Source: Albula goreensis (lineage: Eukaryota; Chordata; Actinopteri; Albuliformes; Albulidae). Taken from it: a stretch of DNA of 64,000 nucleotides. Position numbers and translations under genes: made by a program. The stretch is taken from assembly GCA_022829145.1 (NCBI GenBank), contig CM040741.1, positions 49,632,180 to 49,696,179 of the forward strand. Direction: 5' to 3'. Below the pieces are notes generated by a model, which was given only the letters and a program-made list of their open reading frames with translations, did not search any database and had not been told where the DNA came from. Of this stretch, positions 22,735 to 35,329 are shown piece after piece (the stretch's first letter is position 1; the number at the start of each line of letters is the position of its first letter).

Positions 22735-24680
22735 ATATATGTGCTTATGTGAACTTATATGGTTCATTAAAGATATGAACTCACATTAGCATTGGCCTTG
22801 GAGCAGGTGTTTGTGTTCAGTGACGTGTGAACCCCAGAGAGAAGTAGGATAAAAGATTATCCAGTGGAAAACGCATACTAATTTAGAAGTTGGGTGATAA
22901 GGATGAAACAACAAAGCTATTTGCAAGTTTCCCTTTGAAGGGGAAGTAGGTTAAGGTGTACTACTTGTTTAGTTACTGTCCCAAGTGAAAAACCAAGTGT
23001 TTTTTTTTCAATGAAAATTCCTGTGTTTATACTGTAATAAAATGTAATAAAATACAAGACAAATATTTATTTAAAACATCCATTATTAATCATTTTAACA
23101 CTCCAGAAAATGGTTTCTGATAAAATTCTAGCAATATATCATGCATAAACATACTAGAAAATAAACAAATTACTTAATCACATCCTTAATGTGCTTTTCA
23201 GATGTATGTTGCTTTAAAGTTTAATTACTTAATGTTCTTCTGTTGCAAATCATATATGTAAAACAACTGAAGCTAAACTTTACCCAATGGCGTTTTGAAC
23301 TTTCATATCATTTTGTCTGTACATTCAATTGCAATGTTTTTGTTTGGATTCCTATCCAGCAAGAAGACAGCAGAACAATTTTTCAAAGAAAGTTTTCCTC
23401 ATTAATTTAATTATCTCTTGGTGTCCCCCTGACATTAACTTTAGTGCCACTTTACTTTGTATGACTTTCAGTGTGTTTAAATTAATTTGTAACACATGAC
23501 ACTGCTATTTTATGTTCTACTACCACTGGTCAGCAAGAATATTAAACCATATTCCTGGATTAATATTCCAGTCTGTTTAAAAATGACTACATGAATGTAT
23601 ATGTACCTCCCAATCAAGATGAATCAAGTTCATCAGTCAGGTTGTCAGTAATTGCAATGTAGTGTGTGTTCCTTATTTTCCACCCATCCCTGTGCAATGT
23701 TCTTGTGTTTACGTTTTACCTTGTGGTTGTACCGCCCTCTTTTCCATCTTAATTGTTTCATTGTTTGATTATTAATTGTCTGATTACCTGCCCTGTTTCA
23801 CCACTTTTAAAACGACAAAGTTAGCTTAATTCACTGTTTAATTTCTTGGCTATTTTTCACCCTGACCCCCTGTCTAATTGATTACCTGATAAATTGGATT
23901 TGCTCATCTGTAGGTAAACTGCATCCTCTGGGTTTATCCCCATCCAGATGACTAGTGTTCTGGATTATTGAGGGTCTATTGCATTTGTAAATGAAAGGTT
24001 AAATAATACTCTGAAATGCAGTTGATGACACAATATAATTTAAATCTTGCACACATACTCATGAATAAATATTAAAAATGTATGCTACAGCAATGGAAGA
24101 TCTAGGAACTGGTAATGCATGACCTAGATTATCAACTGCAGGAAATTCAAAACTGAATAACGACTACTTGCAGTATTTAGATTTGTACTTCATTAGAAAA
24201 TAATTTCAGACACATTAAAATCCCATTGTTTGAGTACACCATTTCAGTGCTTGTAAAAAACGTGCTTTCATATTTCTGAAATACAAATGGGACTGATTAC
24301 AAAGTGATAAATGATACGAAGCATTATAGTTTTTGCCTCAGCTGATAATATAGTCAGAAAAGGCTTGTGGCTTTGAGGTTGTTGCCTCACTGCATTTAAA
24401 ATGTAAGCAAAAGAAAATGCCGATATTAAAAAAAAGATGTGGCAGGGGAAGAATTATTTTTTTGGAGGGGAGCCATTAGGCAGGATAAGGCATGAAGGAA
24501 AGCGACACAGACCACTACCGTCAAACAAACAATATGAGGCCAACCAAATGTGCATGTCCATTTAAACACTTGCCCTTGGTTTCTTTCAAATATTACCCAA
24601 AGGGTTGTTTTAAAGGAAGGCTTGCAGAGGAGAAACCATTACTGTAAAAAAGTCAATGGAAGCCAAAATTCTTAGTCCCA
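22735..24680. other. AT-rich gene-free stretch
   Basis: No open frame of note and no terminal repeats. A short duplication of AATAAAATGTAATAAAAT-type sequence lies near 23036-23053. The rest is complex AT-rich DNA. Confidence 0.5.
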
Positions 24681-24689
24681 GCTGCTTTT

Positions 24690-24960
24690 GTTCATCCCCT
24701 GATGCAAAGGTTCAAGGTAGTACTTTAAATAACCTGGGCTGAAATTCAACTGGGAAAAGTGCTTAGTGTTTAATATTAAATGAACAGGGCAGTGTAGTCT
24801 TTATGGATGTATGCTGAAGTGATCATTCATGTTGTTGTTTTTATCAGACCATAAAATTATAGGGTAGCCAAAGTTAATTTGTGCTCTGCAGGGTTAATTA
24901 AGTTTATTCTCCTAAGTGATGATAAAAATGCATGTGTGAATTGCTTGGGGCAAAATGGAT
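24690..24960. promoter_or_regulatory. Candidate conserved non-coding element, homeobox-site rich
   Basis: A complex, low-repeat block with several homeodomain-type cores (GGGTTAATTAAG near 24892, AAAATTATAG) and a TGATCATTCATG segment. It has no open frame of note. I assign it from composition and texture only. Confidence 0.25.
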
Positions 24961-25052
24961 CAAATGGAATAAATTGAGCATCTGACATGAAATAGGAATG
25001 AATTAAAAAGATTTTCACAATTGAACTGAACACACAACGTGAATTTGCTCAG

Positions 25053-25055
<3 letters not shown>

Positions 25056-25142
<87 letters not shown>
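25056..25142. repeat. (AC)n microsatellite
   Basis: Uninterrupted AC repeat of about 43 units. Confidence 0.98.
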
Positions 25143-25144
<2 letters not shown>

Positions 25145-25146
<2 letters not shown>

Positions 25147-26000
25147 GAAACATTTTTGTCTGTTTTAATACTCCATAAGCTTAATTTTTTAAAACTTTTT
25201 TAAATACATATGTCATATTGCCTTTCTTAAGCAGAACATCAACAGTGTTAGAACACATGAATGATACGTTATGTTGAGCCTGTACATATAAATCTCATCT
25301 TAAAAAAGTAAACTCATGAGACAATAATGTATTAAGAAGTACACAGTTGTTATAATATGTCACATTATAAAGATTACTAAACAGCATATATATGCAGTCT
25401 CGTATGCTTGAAAACGACATAACTCGAGACCGTCGTTACCCGCAGACCTACTGCATTTACTGTATATATATTTTCTGACCTAGAAGTTGTCTCACAATCA
25501 AATATAAATATAAAAGTCACCATCAGTTTTGTGAATGTATTGGTCAAAAATGCACCTAGCAAAAAATAAACAATAATGGAACTTTAATTTCAGTCAAATT
25601 CAAGGACAAAACACTGGCCTTTCTGATGTTCTGCAATTTATCAACAGTGTAGAATATAGCAGACAATGTCAGTGACAGTGTCCTTTTTGTGAAAAGCAGA
25701 AAAGTCATGAGACAGTTAGACAAAAACAAACAATATTTCATACATATTAAAGGCATATGTGGCAAAAATAACTGATGATTTAATAAGTCATTATGAAGTT
25801 ACAAGAGGCTGAAAAAAGGTATAATTATAAAAAGAAAAACCAATCAAGCAAACCAGTCTTGCTGAAGTCCTTTACAATTAAATCAAACAAAAAAATTGGG
25901 CCACACAACCCCAGCTCTTAAAAACACGTTTGGCAAAAGAGGCCTCTGCCAGAAAATCCTCCTAGAAAAGCGTTTCAGTCAAGCTCATGTCAGGCAATAA
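25145..26000. other. AT-rich gene-free stretch
   Basis: No recognisable gene, transposon end or tandem array. The two minus-strand frames of 61 and 69 codons are unsupported. Confidence 0.5.
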
Positions 26001-26004
26001 TATT

Positions 26005-26310
26005 TCAGGGGAAAGGGGAATAGTATCAATAAAAATCACTTGTGGTTAATTTTCCCTTTTTCCCTTAAAAGGATCGCTGCTGAATAACAATGTGTGCCTT
26101 ATGAATGGAATTATTTGCACATTGGCTCTACCAAGGTCCTAATTTTTCTCTCATCAACAAATTCAGGATTTTATGAATATTCATTAAAAATTAAATTCTC
26201 ATTGAGTGAGTCAACCCTCACGACCTACCCTGCCCTCACAGTCATACAGACCTATTTGCATCAACTGACATTATTTTCATTTTTGCTAATTAGCAAAAAT
26301 CTGTAAATAA
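26005..26310. promoter_or_regulatory. Candidate enhancer-like element with palindromic homeodomain core
   Basis: The block holds SOX-like (AACAATG at 26087), homeodomain-like and AT-hook-like motifs. It ends in a perfect 22-bp palindrome at 26279-26300 with GCTAATTAGC at its centre, the kind of site bound by paired-class homeodomain dimers. There is no gene beside it. Function is inferred from motifs. Confidence 0.35.
26279..26300. repeat. Perfect 22-bp palindrome centred on TAATTA
   Basis: ATTTTTGCTAA is followed at once by its exact reverse complement TTAGCAAAAAT, with no spacer. The symmetry stops at 26278 and 26301. Confidence 0.97.
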
Positions 26311-29300
26311 AACACACATTTTTAACTGGTAGATCTAGAAGAACAGGTCTGTGGTTATGGCTGCAGTTTTTATTCATGGTTTCCACACAGTGTAGAACAT
26401 CTTGGTTTCCTGGGAGCCTACAAGGTCTATTTATTTTTTGCATATTTAGCATTTGCATATTAAGCATATGAAATATTTAGTTGTGTTGCACATACATGTT
26501 TCTATTCATATTCTTATCAATAGATAAATGGGCACAAGGAAAAGTTTACAAAGATCTGTGTTAATCTGCAGGATGACATATTTTGTCTAATTAACCCCAT
26601 ACACAGAGAGGGCATTGCATTTCTGAAACAAATGCAAGGCATTTGGGAGCAAGTTGGAAATAGCTGACAAATGAAATAAAATGTTTACCACATATAAATA
26701 TACAATTTTCCTTGGATCCTATATATCAACAGGAGAAATGGCTTTATTCAGCATGATTGTTTGGGATTGGGTCTGTAAAGATATGGCAAAAGACCTGGGC
26801 TGTAAGAGCAACCCTGCTTCATCCCTCTAGACAAGTGAAATTGTGTGAATAACAATGGATCAGTGGAAACACATGCAGAAGGCTGAAATTTTAACTATTT
26901 TTGTAATACTAGTCCAGGGCTGAAATGACACATTACAGCCCATAGATAAACCCAATTATTTGAGTAAAAAGCCTCTTTGGCATCCAGTGTCAGAATAGCT
27001 ATGACATGATTTCTTTCCGAACTGTGACCCTTGTTATCTGAGGCAAGTCTCATTTTGATGAAATCAATTTGATCATGGTAATCGTAGAAAGAAGACAATT
27101 TTCAAGTCAACAGACAAGGCAATTTGGAAAAATTTTAATGCCAGAAGTCTTGTGTGTTTCAACTAAAGGCTCATTAGCCGGTAGTTGGAACAATCCATAG
27201 GTTCCTCATTTGTTTTGCGTTAACGAAAAATCAGGGCTGATTTGTGATCTCTATGAAAAGACCCCAGTTCTTGAGAATAATTTATCGAATTTAGTATCAT
27301 GAGACTCGATCGTTTCCATAATACAAACAAAAGTTCCAAAAGTAGACTGTCCTTATCTGGTGCCCTGCATTTTTTTTTTTTTTTCATTGAGCACAGGGCT
27401 TCCTGTAGTTCTTCCAGTGTAAGCAGGCTCCTAACAATGACACTTGAAGGGTGGGCAGCTGAGGCAAATCCAAATTCTTTAAAAAATTTAACAAAAACTC
27501 ATGGTTGTTTTCTTTTGCATTCTGTAAAGAGTAATTCATTTGTAAACACTTCATTTACTTGCTGCCACTGTATCTGCACCATAAGATAGGACCTTAAGAC
27601 CTACTCATTATTTAATACGTATCACACGCCCCCATGTTAACTGAGCCAATGAGTGTGTATATTTTGGAAAGAATTACTGTCTTTGGATTCTTTTAAACAT
27701 GTGATATCAACTTTCTTCTTTAGCATGTGTTTTTTGATAGGTTCATCACCTCAAGTAATTAAGTAGGAATTAATTATCTCCATATCAATTTTAAAATTGC
27801 CAAAATTCTGACAGAGTGTGGCAAAGCTTATAACTAATGAATTACACATACCTCAATCTGGACAAATGATGTTAACATTACAAAGTTTGAGAGACTAAGC
27901 ACAAGACCTACTCAGTTACTAAAAATACAGAAAATTAACAATTTAAATGATCTCCTACTTCTCACCACCCCTTTTCCAGACATGCAATTCCTAGGTCCCC
28001 TAGGCTTTTCGTCCTCACCCCCAGGCCTTAAACCTGCTCATCACCCCACCTCGAATCATTCTTGCACCCATGCATCACATAACAAGAGGGGCTTGCTGCA
28101 GGACAGTGTCCCACCCCCAGGGTGGATTCTGACACACAAGTATAGAGATCCTTCATTCTCACCACAGCAAGCACAGCAACATTGTAAAGAGCATAATTTC
28201 AACCTGCCGACAGTGGCTGCTACGCACTGCCCCCTGCTCAATAGTGACAATGCTTTCCACAGCATCTGCTATTTCTGTTTGAGTGAAAGAAGAAGAGAAA
28301 AAGAGAGAAAAACAGGTTTTATGCTTTTCAACTCATTTCCTTTTCAGTGAAATAATAAGATACAAGATTAAAGTAACTGGCACACATGGAGCTCTTCTAT
28401 CACGTTTTTTTTTTTTTTCAGACATGTCTTTGGTTTATGTCCTCTGTCTTCAAGGCTAAGAAAAAACAAAAAATTAAAAATAAGGACATGAGTTTCCATA
28501 GAAACTCTCACACTATCTCCCCCCAACCCCAAGTAAGCCACTGCTTAAAATGCAAATGCAAGAAGTGCAAGGATATTAATAAGTGAATAAAGAAATGAAC
28601 AAAAGTTTGGGAAGTGGTTTGACCTTATAAGCTTGATCAGAACAGATGGCTGATGGGTTCCTGCAAAACGATCTTTCCCTCTAACTTATTTTGCTGTTTA
28701 TTGTAGGGTGGCAAAACATGCAGGGAGTGAACATTGCATGGTTTGGTTCTGCAATGACTTGGTTTATAATGGTACAGCCCTACCAAGATCAATTTATCTC
28801 AATAACTACCTATGTTAACTAAATTACATTTTAGCTCACTTCTTTTAAGTATTACCTCAAAAAGGGAGGCTCTTTCTACAAGATCTTTTTTGTTTCCTGC
28901 ATCTGTCTGCACATATTCATTTCAATATCTTGCTCACTTTTAACTGTGCAAATTAAATGGATAAATACAGTAATCTGAGCAGGGCAGTGTTTGCCTTCAC
29001 TGTTTCTTCCCTTGAAAGAATCCCCCTGTTGGGGAGAGGAAAGTGTGTCCTCCGCAACAACTTGGGATACTATCATTAAGGCCAGTGCTGATGATATCCA
29101 ACCAGCAACAAGCACCTTCAAATGTCCCGAGGAAGAAGAGACAGCAAAGAGAGAGCGCTCCAGCCAGTCACTGAGGCTGGTCTGCCACTGCAGGCAAAGG
29201 TGCTGGAATTCAGCCATGGCTTGGCCATGCTAGTGTCCCCCCCCTTTTTTTATTTTGAGTTTTGTATGTACTAATGTTTATTTTATGACTGTATGGCTTT

Positions 29301-30548
29301 GTTGTCCTTCAGATTGATGTGTTGATGTATTTTTACCAGTGTAGTCATATTTAAAGGCTTGTTTCAACTGCAATATTTATAAAGAACCCTCAGTAAAATG
29401 AGTAAACAGTGTTGTCCCATGGAATAAATTGTTTTCTTCAGAATATAAGCAAATGCACACTTTACAGAACAAAGGAAAATAACACAATTAGGCTACAGAA
29501 TTGGGTCAATGATATATAAATAATAAATAAATGATAAAGCTGCGCAAATTTGAACTTTTTATTTATACATTTTAGTGACTATTTATTACTATGGGCACAG
29601 GTTGGTGGGAGGTTCTGTGGAGGATAGATGAGGAACTCAGCCTTATAAGCATGTATGTGAGAGAAGTGTGTGTGTGTATGTGTATATACATATATATATA
29701 GCGAGTGAGACCTAACAATGAATGAGTCAATGACAGAGGGAATGACTGAAAGGTAGGTGGTATATGCATGAGGAAAAAACAGAGTGACAGAGATGTACTG
29801 ACAGATGATTTCCAATGGGCTTTGGCTTTCCAGCCCAAGAATTGACCAGGGTCTTTACATAAAATGGGGAGAAAAAACATCTAAAGGGAAAAGTGTCATG
29901 TCTCAGAAGTGCTGTGTGAAAAGGTCAGTTTTCCATTGCCTGATGAATGAAACAACAGCTGGCTCACCACATGGTAGTCACAGTAGTGTGGGTTGGCAAG
30001 TTTGATGGCAGAGGGATTTTGTAATCCCAGGGGCCATTGCACTGCTCCAACAAAACCCATCCATGTGTCTCTGTCTGCGATTTCATCCCCCCACCGCCAT
30101 TTTCAGATGATTCCCAAAAGGCAGACGCCTGTTAGGAAATATTTCTGATTACACAATATTAAATATTAAGTTGTTGTCGTTATCATTTGTCAGGTGAAGA
30201 GTGAACAAGCACTTTATTTGTTGGATTTCATTAAAAAAGATCTCGTTGTCCAAATTAGTCAAATGACCTATTGATTATCCTGCAGTTAAAAAAATTAAGA
30301 AACTTGGGTTATACTGTAAGAAAAAAAATTGTTTATTCTCCATTAAGAGATGTCTGGTTCACATCCAGATTCTCCAATTGTTCCAGTCTCCTCACTCATT
30401 CATCACACTCTCATTCTCACCCTTTTTAGTGTTGCTCCCTGGCATTTTGCTCTTCACCATTGCATGTACTTGAAGCATTAATAGCATCATTCATGTCAAG
30501 GCAATCCTAGTAAAGACCCATCATAGAAGATAGTTTCTTTCCAGCATA

Positions 30549-30550
<2 letters not shown>
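26310..30550. other. Gene-free stretch with several C-rich open but unrecognised segments
   Basis: No gene is supported. The segment 27160-27320 is CpG-bearing and complex (TTTTGCGTTAACG, ACTCGATCG) and may be a conserved element. The C-rich segment 27970-28290 carries a 122-codon plus-strand frame, and 28876-29233 carries frames of 113 codons (minus) and 80 codons (plus). None shows a domain, signal peptide or splice-site pair I trust. A TG/TA-rich tract lies at 29667-29700. Confidence 0.35.
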
Positions 30551-30552
<2 letters not shown>

Positions 30553-30635
<83 letters not shown>

Positions 30636-30645
30636 ATATACATAT
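30553..30645. repeat. (TG)n microsatellite with TA tail
   Basis: TG repeat of about 37 units to 30626, followed by TATGTGTATATATACATATG. Confidence 0.97.
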
Positions 30646-30739
30646 GCTATTAAATACGTTAAGGCAAACTACTATATGTAAACAGCAATCCAGTAGATAC
30701 CCAAGTGGTGAAACATTATATTAGTAAATAATATGGAAG

Positions 30740-31130
30740 CAGATGCATAAAGGACCAATAAACAATATATCAATGAAAAACAAATATATACATGAATAAA
30801 AAACAATACATGTGTCATAGATTAACCGATGCAAGGGTTTGTAATGAACCATATATGCATAGATCCCTTTGGATGACAATCCAAAGAAATAGCAATGACA
30901 GCCCAATACATAGCCCAATGCACAACTTTTCAATGTGAACTAAAGAAATAGGAAAATGAGAAATCAATATGTGTAGATGAGAAACCAATATGCATATTAA
31001 TGGAAAATCAATATATATGCACACTATATCAATACATTGGAAAACCAGTAACAAAATGAACAAAATGATTAATGTGTAAAAAATTAGCTAATGCCAATCT
31101 AAATGGCAAACCATTAGATACATAAATGAT
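30740..31130. repeat. Degenerate CAATATGCAT-type minisatellite
   Basis: The motif (C/T)CAATA(T)GCAT recurs through the block, for example near 30914 (CCCAATGCAC), 30963 (TCAATATGTG), 30986 (CCAATATGCAT), 31008 (TCAATATATATGC) and 31028 (TCAATACATTG). Between about 30958 and 31025 the copies sit roughly every 22 bases. A further CCAATGCAT copy lies beyond the TA tract near 31236. The overlapping Ile/Leu/His-rich minus-strand frames are by-products. Confidence 0.6.
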
Positions 31131-31133
31131 AAA

Positions 31134-31135
<2 letters not shown>

Positions 31136-31221
<86 letters not shown>

Positions 31222-31227
31222 TATATA
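31136..31227. repeat. (TA)n microsatellite, about 92 bp
   Basis: Nearly pure TA tract with a single C interruption near 31215. It is self-complementary and sits inside the degenerate minisatellite region. Confidence 0.97.
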
Positions 31228-31599
31228 CCCTAAACCAATGCATACTATTTCAATAAAAAAGACATACAGTATATGCAGTTTAATGTTTTTTGTTATTTTT
31301 TTTAATGGCACCCCATATATGTAACTGTAATATGTGCATAAGTATTTGTGTGTGCGTGTGTGTGCGTAAATGTGCATGCGTGCGTCCGGGTGTGTGAATG
31401 CATTTTAATTACCTTTTCCAGTGCACTATGAATTAATCAGAAGGAGGATTAACTTTAGGCTAACAGGCAAGGCAAAGAGATATGCTGGGTTTGATTTGGT
31501 ATAATAAGGCTCTATGTTTGAAGTTGGGTATTCAATAAATTTCATTTTGGTGTGCTATTATCTCATGAATCTATTCAGAAGCAAAGATGAAAGCTCAAC

Positions 31600-32045
31600 T
31601 GGAGAGGCCAGCTTTTTTATTTGAGTGCCTGCAAATGACTTAAGGAAAAAAATCTGTTTGCTGTTCTCACAGGTCCGGGCATTGGAGGTCTGGCCCCTGC
31701 TCTGACTCTCAATGAAAGCCGCCAGACTCGTTTACCGCCCGAGAGAGTCGGAGAAGGTCTTTGGGAAACGGCTAGTGTCAGGACCGCTTCGTCGGCAGGC
31801 ACAGAACAAGCTCAGACAAGCACGGCTGTCGAGACCCAGGCAAAAACAGGCTGAGAAAGGGAAGAACACACAAGCCTGTCCCTTCGAATTACCGCCGACA
31901 GATGATCCTGCTTCAGAGTCCACTATTTCCCCAGTCGCCAGAGAAGTAACGCTCATCAAAGGAGACGCACCATGTTGCTGCCGACAATCATGCCAGCAAG
32001 ACATGGGAGGGTGGGGGAAGGCATTGGTGGGAAAGAGTCATTGAG
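31600..32045. promoter_or_regulatory. CpG-rich conserved-element-like block with open frames on both strands
   Basis: The strongest compositional shift in the left half of the window: rich in CpG (TACCGCCCGAGAGAGTCGG, CCGCTTCGTCGG, TTACCGCCGACAG) and flanked by AT-rich DNA. The plus strand is open for 110 codons (31712-32044, Arg/Lys-rich) and the minus strand for 90 codons (31732-32004). Neither has a known domain. A pyrimidine-AG (TGCTGTTCTCACAG, ending at 31673) could be an acceptor. A lone exon, a non-coding RNA exon and a CpG-retaining enhancer are all possible; I favour the last. Confidence 0.35.
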
Positions 32046-32049
32046 CCTT

Positions 32050-33290
32050 TAAGAGCCAATACTACACATGAAACTGCATCGATAAGGCCGAAAATGGCTC
32101 CTTTGACGCAATTGATGCTAACTAACTAGATACCTAACTGGATAACTTTTACCAGATCACATTTTTGAGTTAGCACACTATCTTGTCTTCTATGGAAGGT
32201 GAGCTTCTGTATTACATTACTTTTTCTGCATTAAGGGATGCAAGCAGTGTGTGCATGTGTGTGTTTTTGTCCGTGTGTATCTTTGAATGCTATATATATT
32301 TGACAGGGGTAAACACTTTCTCTGATAGTGTTGTGTGGGTTTAGATGTACACACCAACGCCAGTAGAAGATGGAAGCCAGTAGAGGCCTAATTTACACAA
32401 GTAAACACAGAACTCAAGGGAGGCTGCAGAATGGCATTCTCCCTTGACTGATACTGAAAAACAGATGAACGGAACCATCAATATTTTACATCCAGTCTCG
32501 TGCACATCAGAGGCTTACAGACAAGGCCAGTAGAGACTGAGGCGTTTATATTCTTTAGAAATCTCCACAAAATGTTTTACCCATGTAAGGGTAAGTGGAG
32601 ATTTTAAATCCGATTGCTTCTGACTAAAATTGTCCTAATTCAGTCTATACTGTCAGATGAGGAGACTTTGAACTGTGAGCCAGAGAACTTTTTATTTTAG
32701 CTTAGCTAAGCACCCAATAGGCTGGGTATTGTTTTAATAGTACAAATACAGGATTTGCAGGATCCAGAGACAGGATCAACATAACTGTGCTTAGCGCTGC
32801 TTTACGCATCAGATGTGGCCTAGTACTCCCTTGCAGGCCAAAAATCAGCAATGTCCTTCACATGTTTTCACTGACTGATTCTTAGCTTGTGATAAAGATG
32901 TTTGCATCAGTAATGAAAGTTACATGGGATATTTTGTCCAGTGTATCCTCAGAGGACAATTAAGTGGAAATACTTCTGTCAGGATAATCCCACTCAAGTT
33001 CTGGAGGGTAAAATTTAGGTACTGGTGTTGCCATGCACGGAAACACCTTATTTTGCTAATTAGCTCACCCTCTGGATGACTATCCAACTCTAGTGTCAGC
33101 AGAGTAAATTACTTACATGGAGGCAATTTACCAACTGTCTAATTTGGACAAAGAAGAGTTATTGAAGGTCCTTTGCATCCAGACTTAAGGTCCACTCCCT
33201 CCAAACTTTTTATTTTACAAATTTTACTCTCAAAATGGACCCAGACAGTGGTGACATAGTAGCTCACAGATTTAGCTGGTTGTTTGTGTG
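32050..33290. other. AT-rich gene-free stretch
   Basis: No open frame of note. A GCTAATTAGC core occurs at 33056-33065, the same 10 bases that centre the palindrome at 26279. The rest is unremarkable. Confidence 0.5.
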
Positions 33291-33294
33291 TGCA

Positions 33295-33296
<2 letters not shown>

Positions 33297-33380
<84 letters not shown>
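33297..33380. repeat. (TG)n microsatellite
   Basis: Uninterrupted TG repeat of 42 units followed by four AGAGAC-type units. Confidence 0.98.
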
Positions 33381-33384
<4 letters not shown>

Positions 33385-33399
33385 AGAGACAGAGACAGA

Positions 33400-34856
33400 G
33401 AAAAAGGTAACACCCCCTCACTTGCTACAAATAAGATGTAACATCTCTGATATCTGCAAGTTCATATGGCACAGTACTACAGAGATATTTAAGAATGAGT
33501 TCAGAATACCAAATCATGGCTAAAATACCCTCTGTGCTCTGTGCTGAAAAACATCAGTTTGAGTCGAGGGGTCTTACAGTGGGTTCTCTGGGTTCCTGGA
33601 TTACTTGGTCTCATTGTATGATTTTTGCTCTTAAATCAGGGCAAGGTTGTGTTACCATTAGTACCTCATAGTCTTTCATTTCTTTTGTCTTAACTGGTTT
33701 GCATTGGAATGCACAGAGGATTTATCAGGACTGAAAGGGAAGACATTAAAATGTATTGGTGTATTTCTCAAACCTTGTTAAGTCAGTGCAAGGGGTTAAT
33801 TGAAAAAATGTTGGAGTTCTTTAACATCTGTCATAATGTACTTCATAAAATATTGCATTAGTGTGTGAATTATTTAGAAAGATGCTCATGTAATTGAAGT
33901 ACTTAAAGTTACATTAGATATTTAACATTTTCTCAACTACATCAAATTGCATTGTAAAATGAATATTAACAAAGCTGAAAGGCAGCTTTTAACCTGTCCA
34001 GGTTTATAAATAATTGGTTTCATCAAAGTATTGCATATGATATGCTGCTCATCACTAAAAAATGCAATCTTATGATTTCTTCCTATTTTATATCCTCTGT
34101 ATTGCAGCTGTCTATTCAGTAGACAGTTCTCCAGCTGTGTTCCATGCTCTCTGTGAGTCTCACTCATGGACCAAATCATGGGTTTTCCAGGGATTACAGA
34201 GGAGTTGTTCAGAGGTAGGTCATTTGGCTGGAAAAATAAAAATGTGTGAATTGTCAAACATTACCTTTATATTGGGTCCAGGAGCAAATGACCTCAACAG
34301 CTTTTCTCATCTGATCAATTATACAGTAAGAGCTATCTTAAATGTGAGAGCAGATCCAATCAATTTTTTCATGAGGTTTCACCCCACTTCAATATACACT
34401 TTGACTTTACACACACCTTTGATTCATTTAAAGTGGCTGAATCATAGGCAATTTGCAGACCAAAGAAAAGAGGAAAAAAAACACACACACGCCATCCCAG
34501 ATTAATCCAGCACTATGCTACGTTAAGTGATTTTCCCCTATAAAATGGCCTGATTGTCTTGACTCAGGGTTCAATTTTATTTAATACCGTGCTAAACTCT
34601 GGATGTGGAGGGGTAGGAGAGCAGAATTAAAACACTTTCATTTGGAACTACAGTTTTGACTGAATCCTGAGGAAAGTTAATTCATTAAATTCTTGCAGGA
34701 AATGAAGTCTTTTGAAACAGTTTTTGTATCCCTTTAAAAATCAACACAGACGGTCAACATGTTCCTGACAAGAAAAGAAGAAAAGTTTGATGTGGTACAC
34801 TTTGTATATAGCTTCACAGCAGCATTCAGAGAGGAGGAGGGATCATATCTCCAACG

Positions 34857-34860
<4 letters not shown>
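33400..34860. other. AT-rich stretch with one unassigned open frame
   Basis: A 147-codon plus-strand frame (34062-34505) is the longest here not caused by a repeat, but it shows no domain and a mixed residue make-up. Within it, CCTCTGTATTGCAG ending at 34108 resembles a 3' splice site and CAGAG|GTAGGT at 34215 a 5' splice site, framing about 100 bases. With no partner exons I do not call a gene. Confidence 0.3.

Positions 34861-34862
<2 letters not shown>

Positions 34863-34915
<53 letters not shown>
34863..34915. repeat. (CA)n microsatellite
   Basis: Uninterrupted CA repeat of about 26 units. The Thr/His and Val/Cys open frames over it are repeat products. Confidence 0.98.
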
Positions 34916-34920
<5 letters not shown>

Positions 34921-35233
34921 AAAGATAAATCTCATACATTTATTCCCTGGTGGAATTGCACAATAGTTAAACTTCACTTTTTTTAAGGAAAGAGTCCAAA
35001 CAAATTACTTTCTGAGTCACTTGTTGGAGTTTTAAAGAAGTGCATAAAAGCTGTTGTATATGTCCTCCATTTACCTTTCTGACTGAATTGTAATGGTTGC
35101 AGTCTTTTGTGTCAGAATAAGAACACTACAATGCATTTGTGCTTTCAGCAGGAATAGAGATCTATCTTTATTCACTTCCTCAAGAACTGCAGGGGAACAA
35201 CACCACCAGTTATACCAAAACTGCATTAGTTGT

Positions 35234-35253
35234 GGGGGGGATGTTTGGGGGGG
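35234..35253 (+). other. Paired G7 runs, potential G-quadruplex
   Basis: Two runs of seven G are separated by ATGTTT. Each run can give two GGG tracts, so a four-tract intramolecular fold is possible. Confidence 0.4.
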
Positions 35254-35329
35254 TTGAATACAACTGATATATTGAACGCAGCAATTTTATTTATACTTAA
35301 AAATTACTTTGACTTTGAGCATATAAGTC

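Noticed and set aside
27982-28350. 122-codon plus-strand frame as a gene
   Set aside because: Pro/Ser/His-rich without a domain, ends in simple AGAGAAAA sequence, and the minus strand is also open; chance in C-rich DNA is likelier.
31136-31227. Replication origin or centromeric satellite
   Set aside because: A simple TA microsatellite explains it; there is no higher-order satellite unit.
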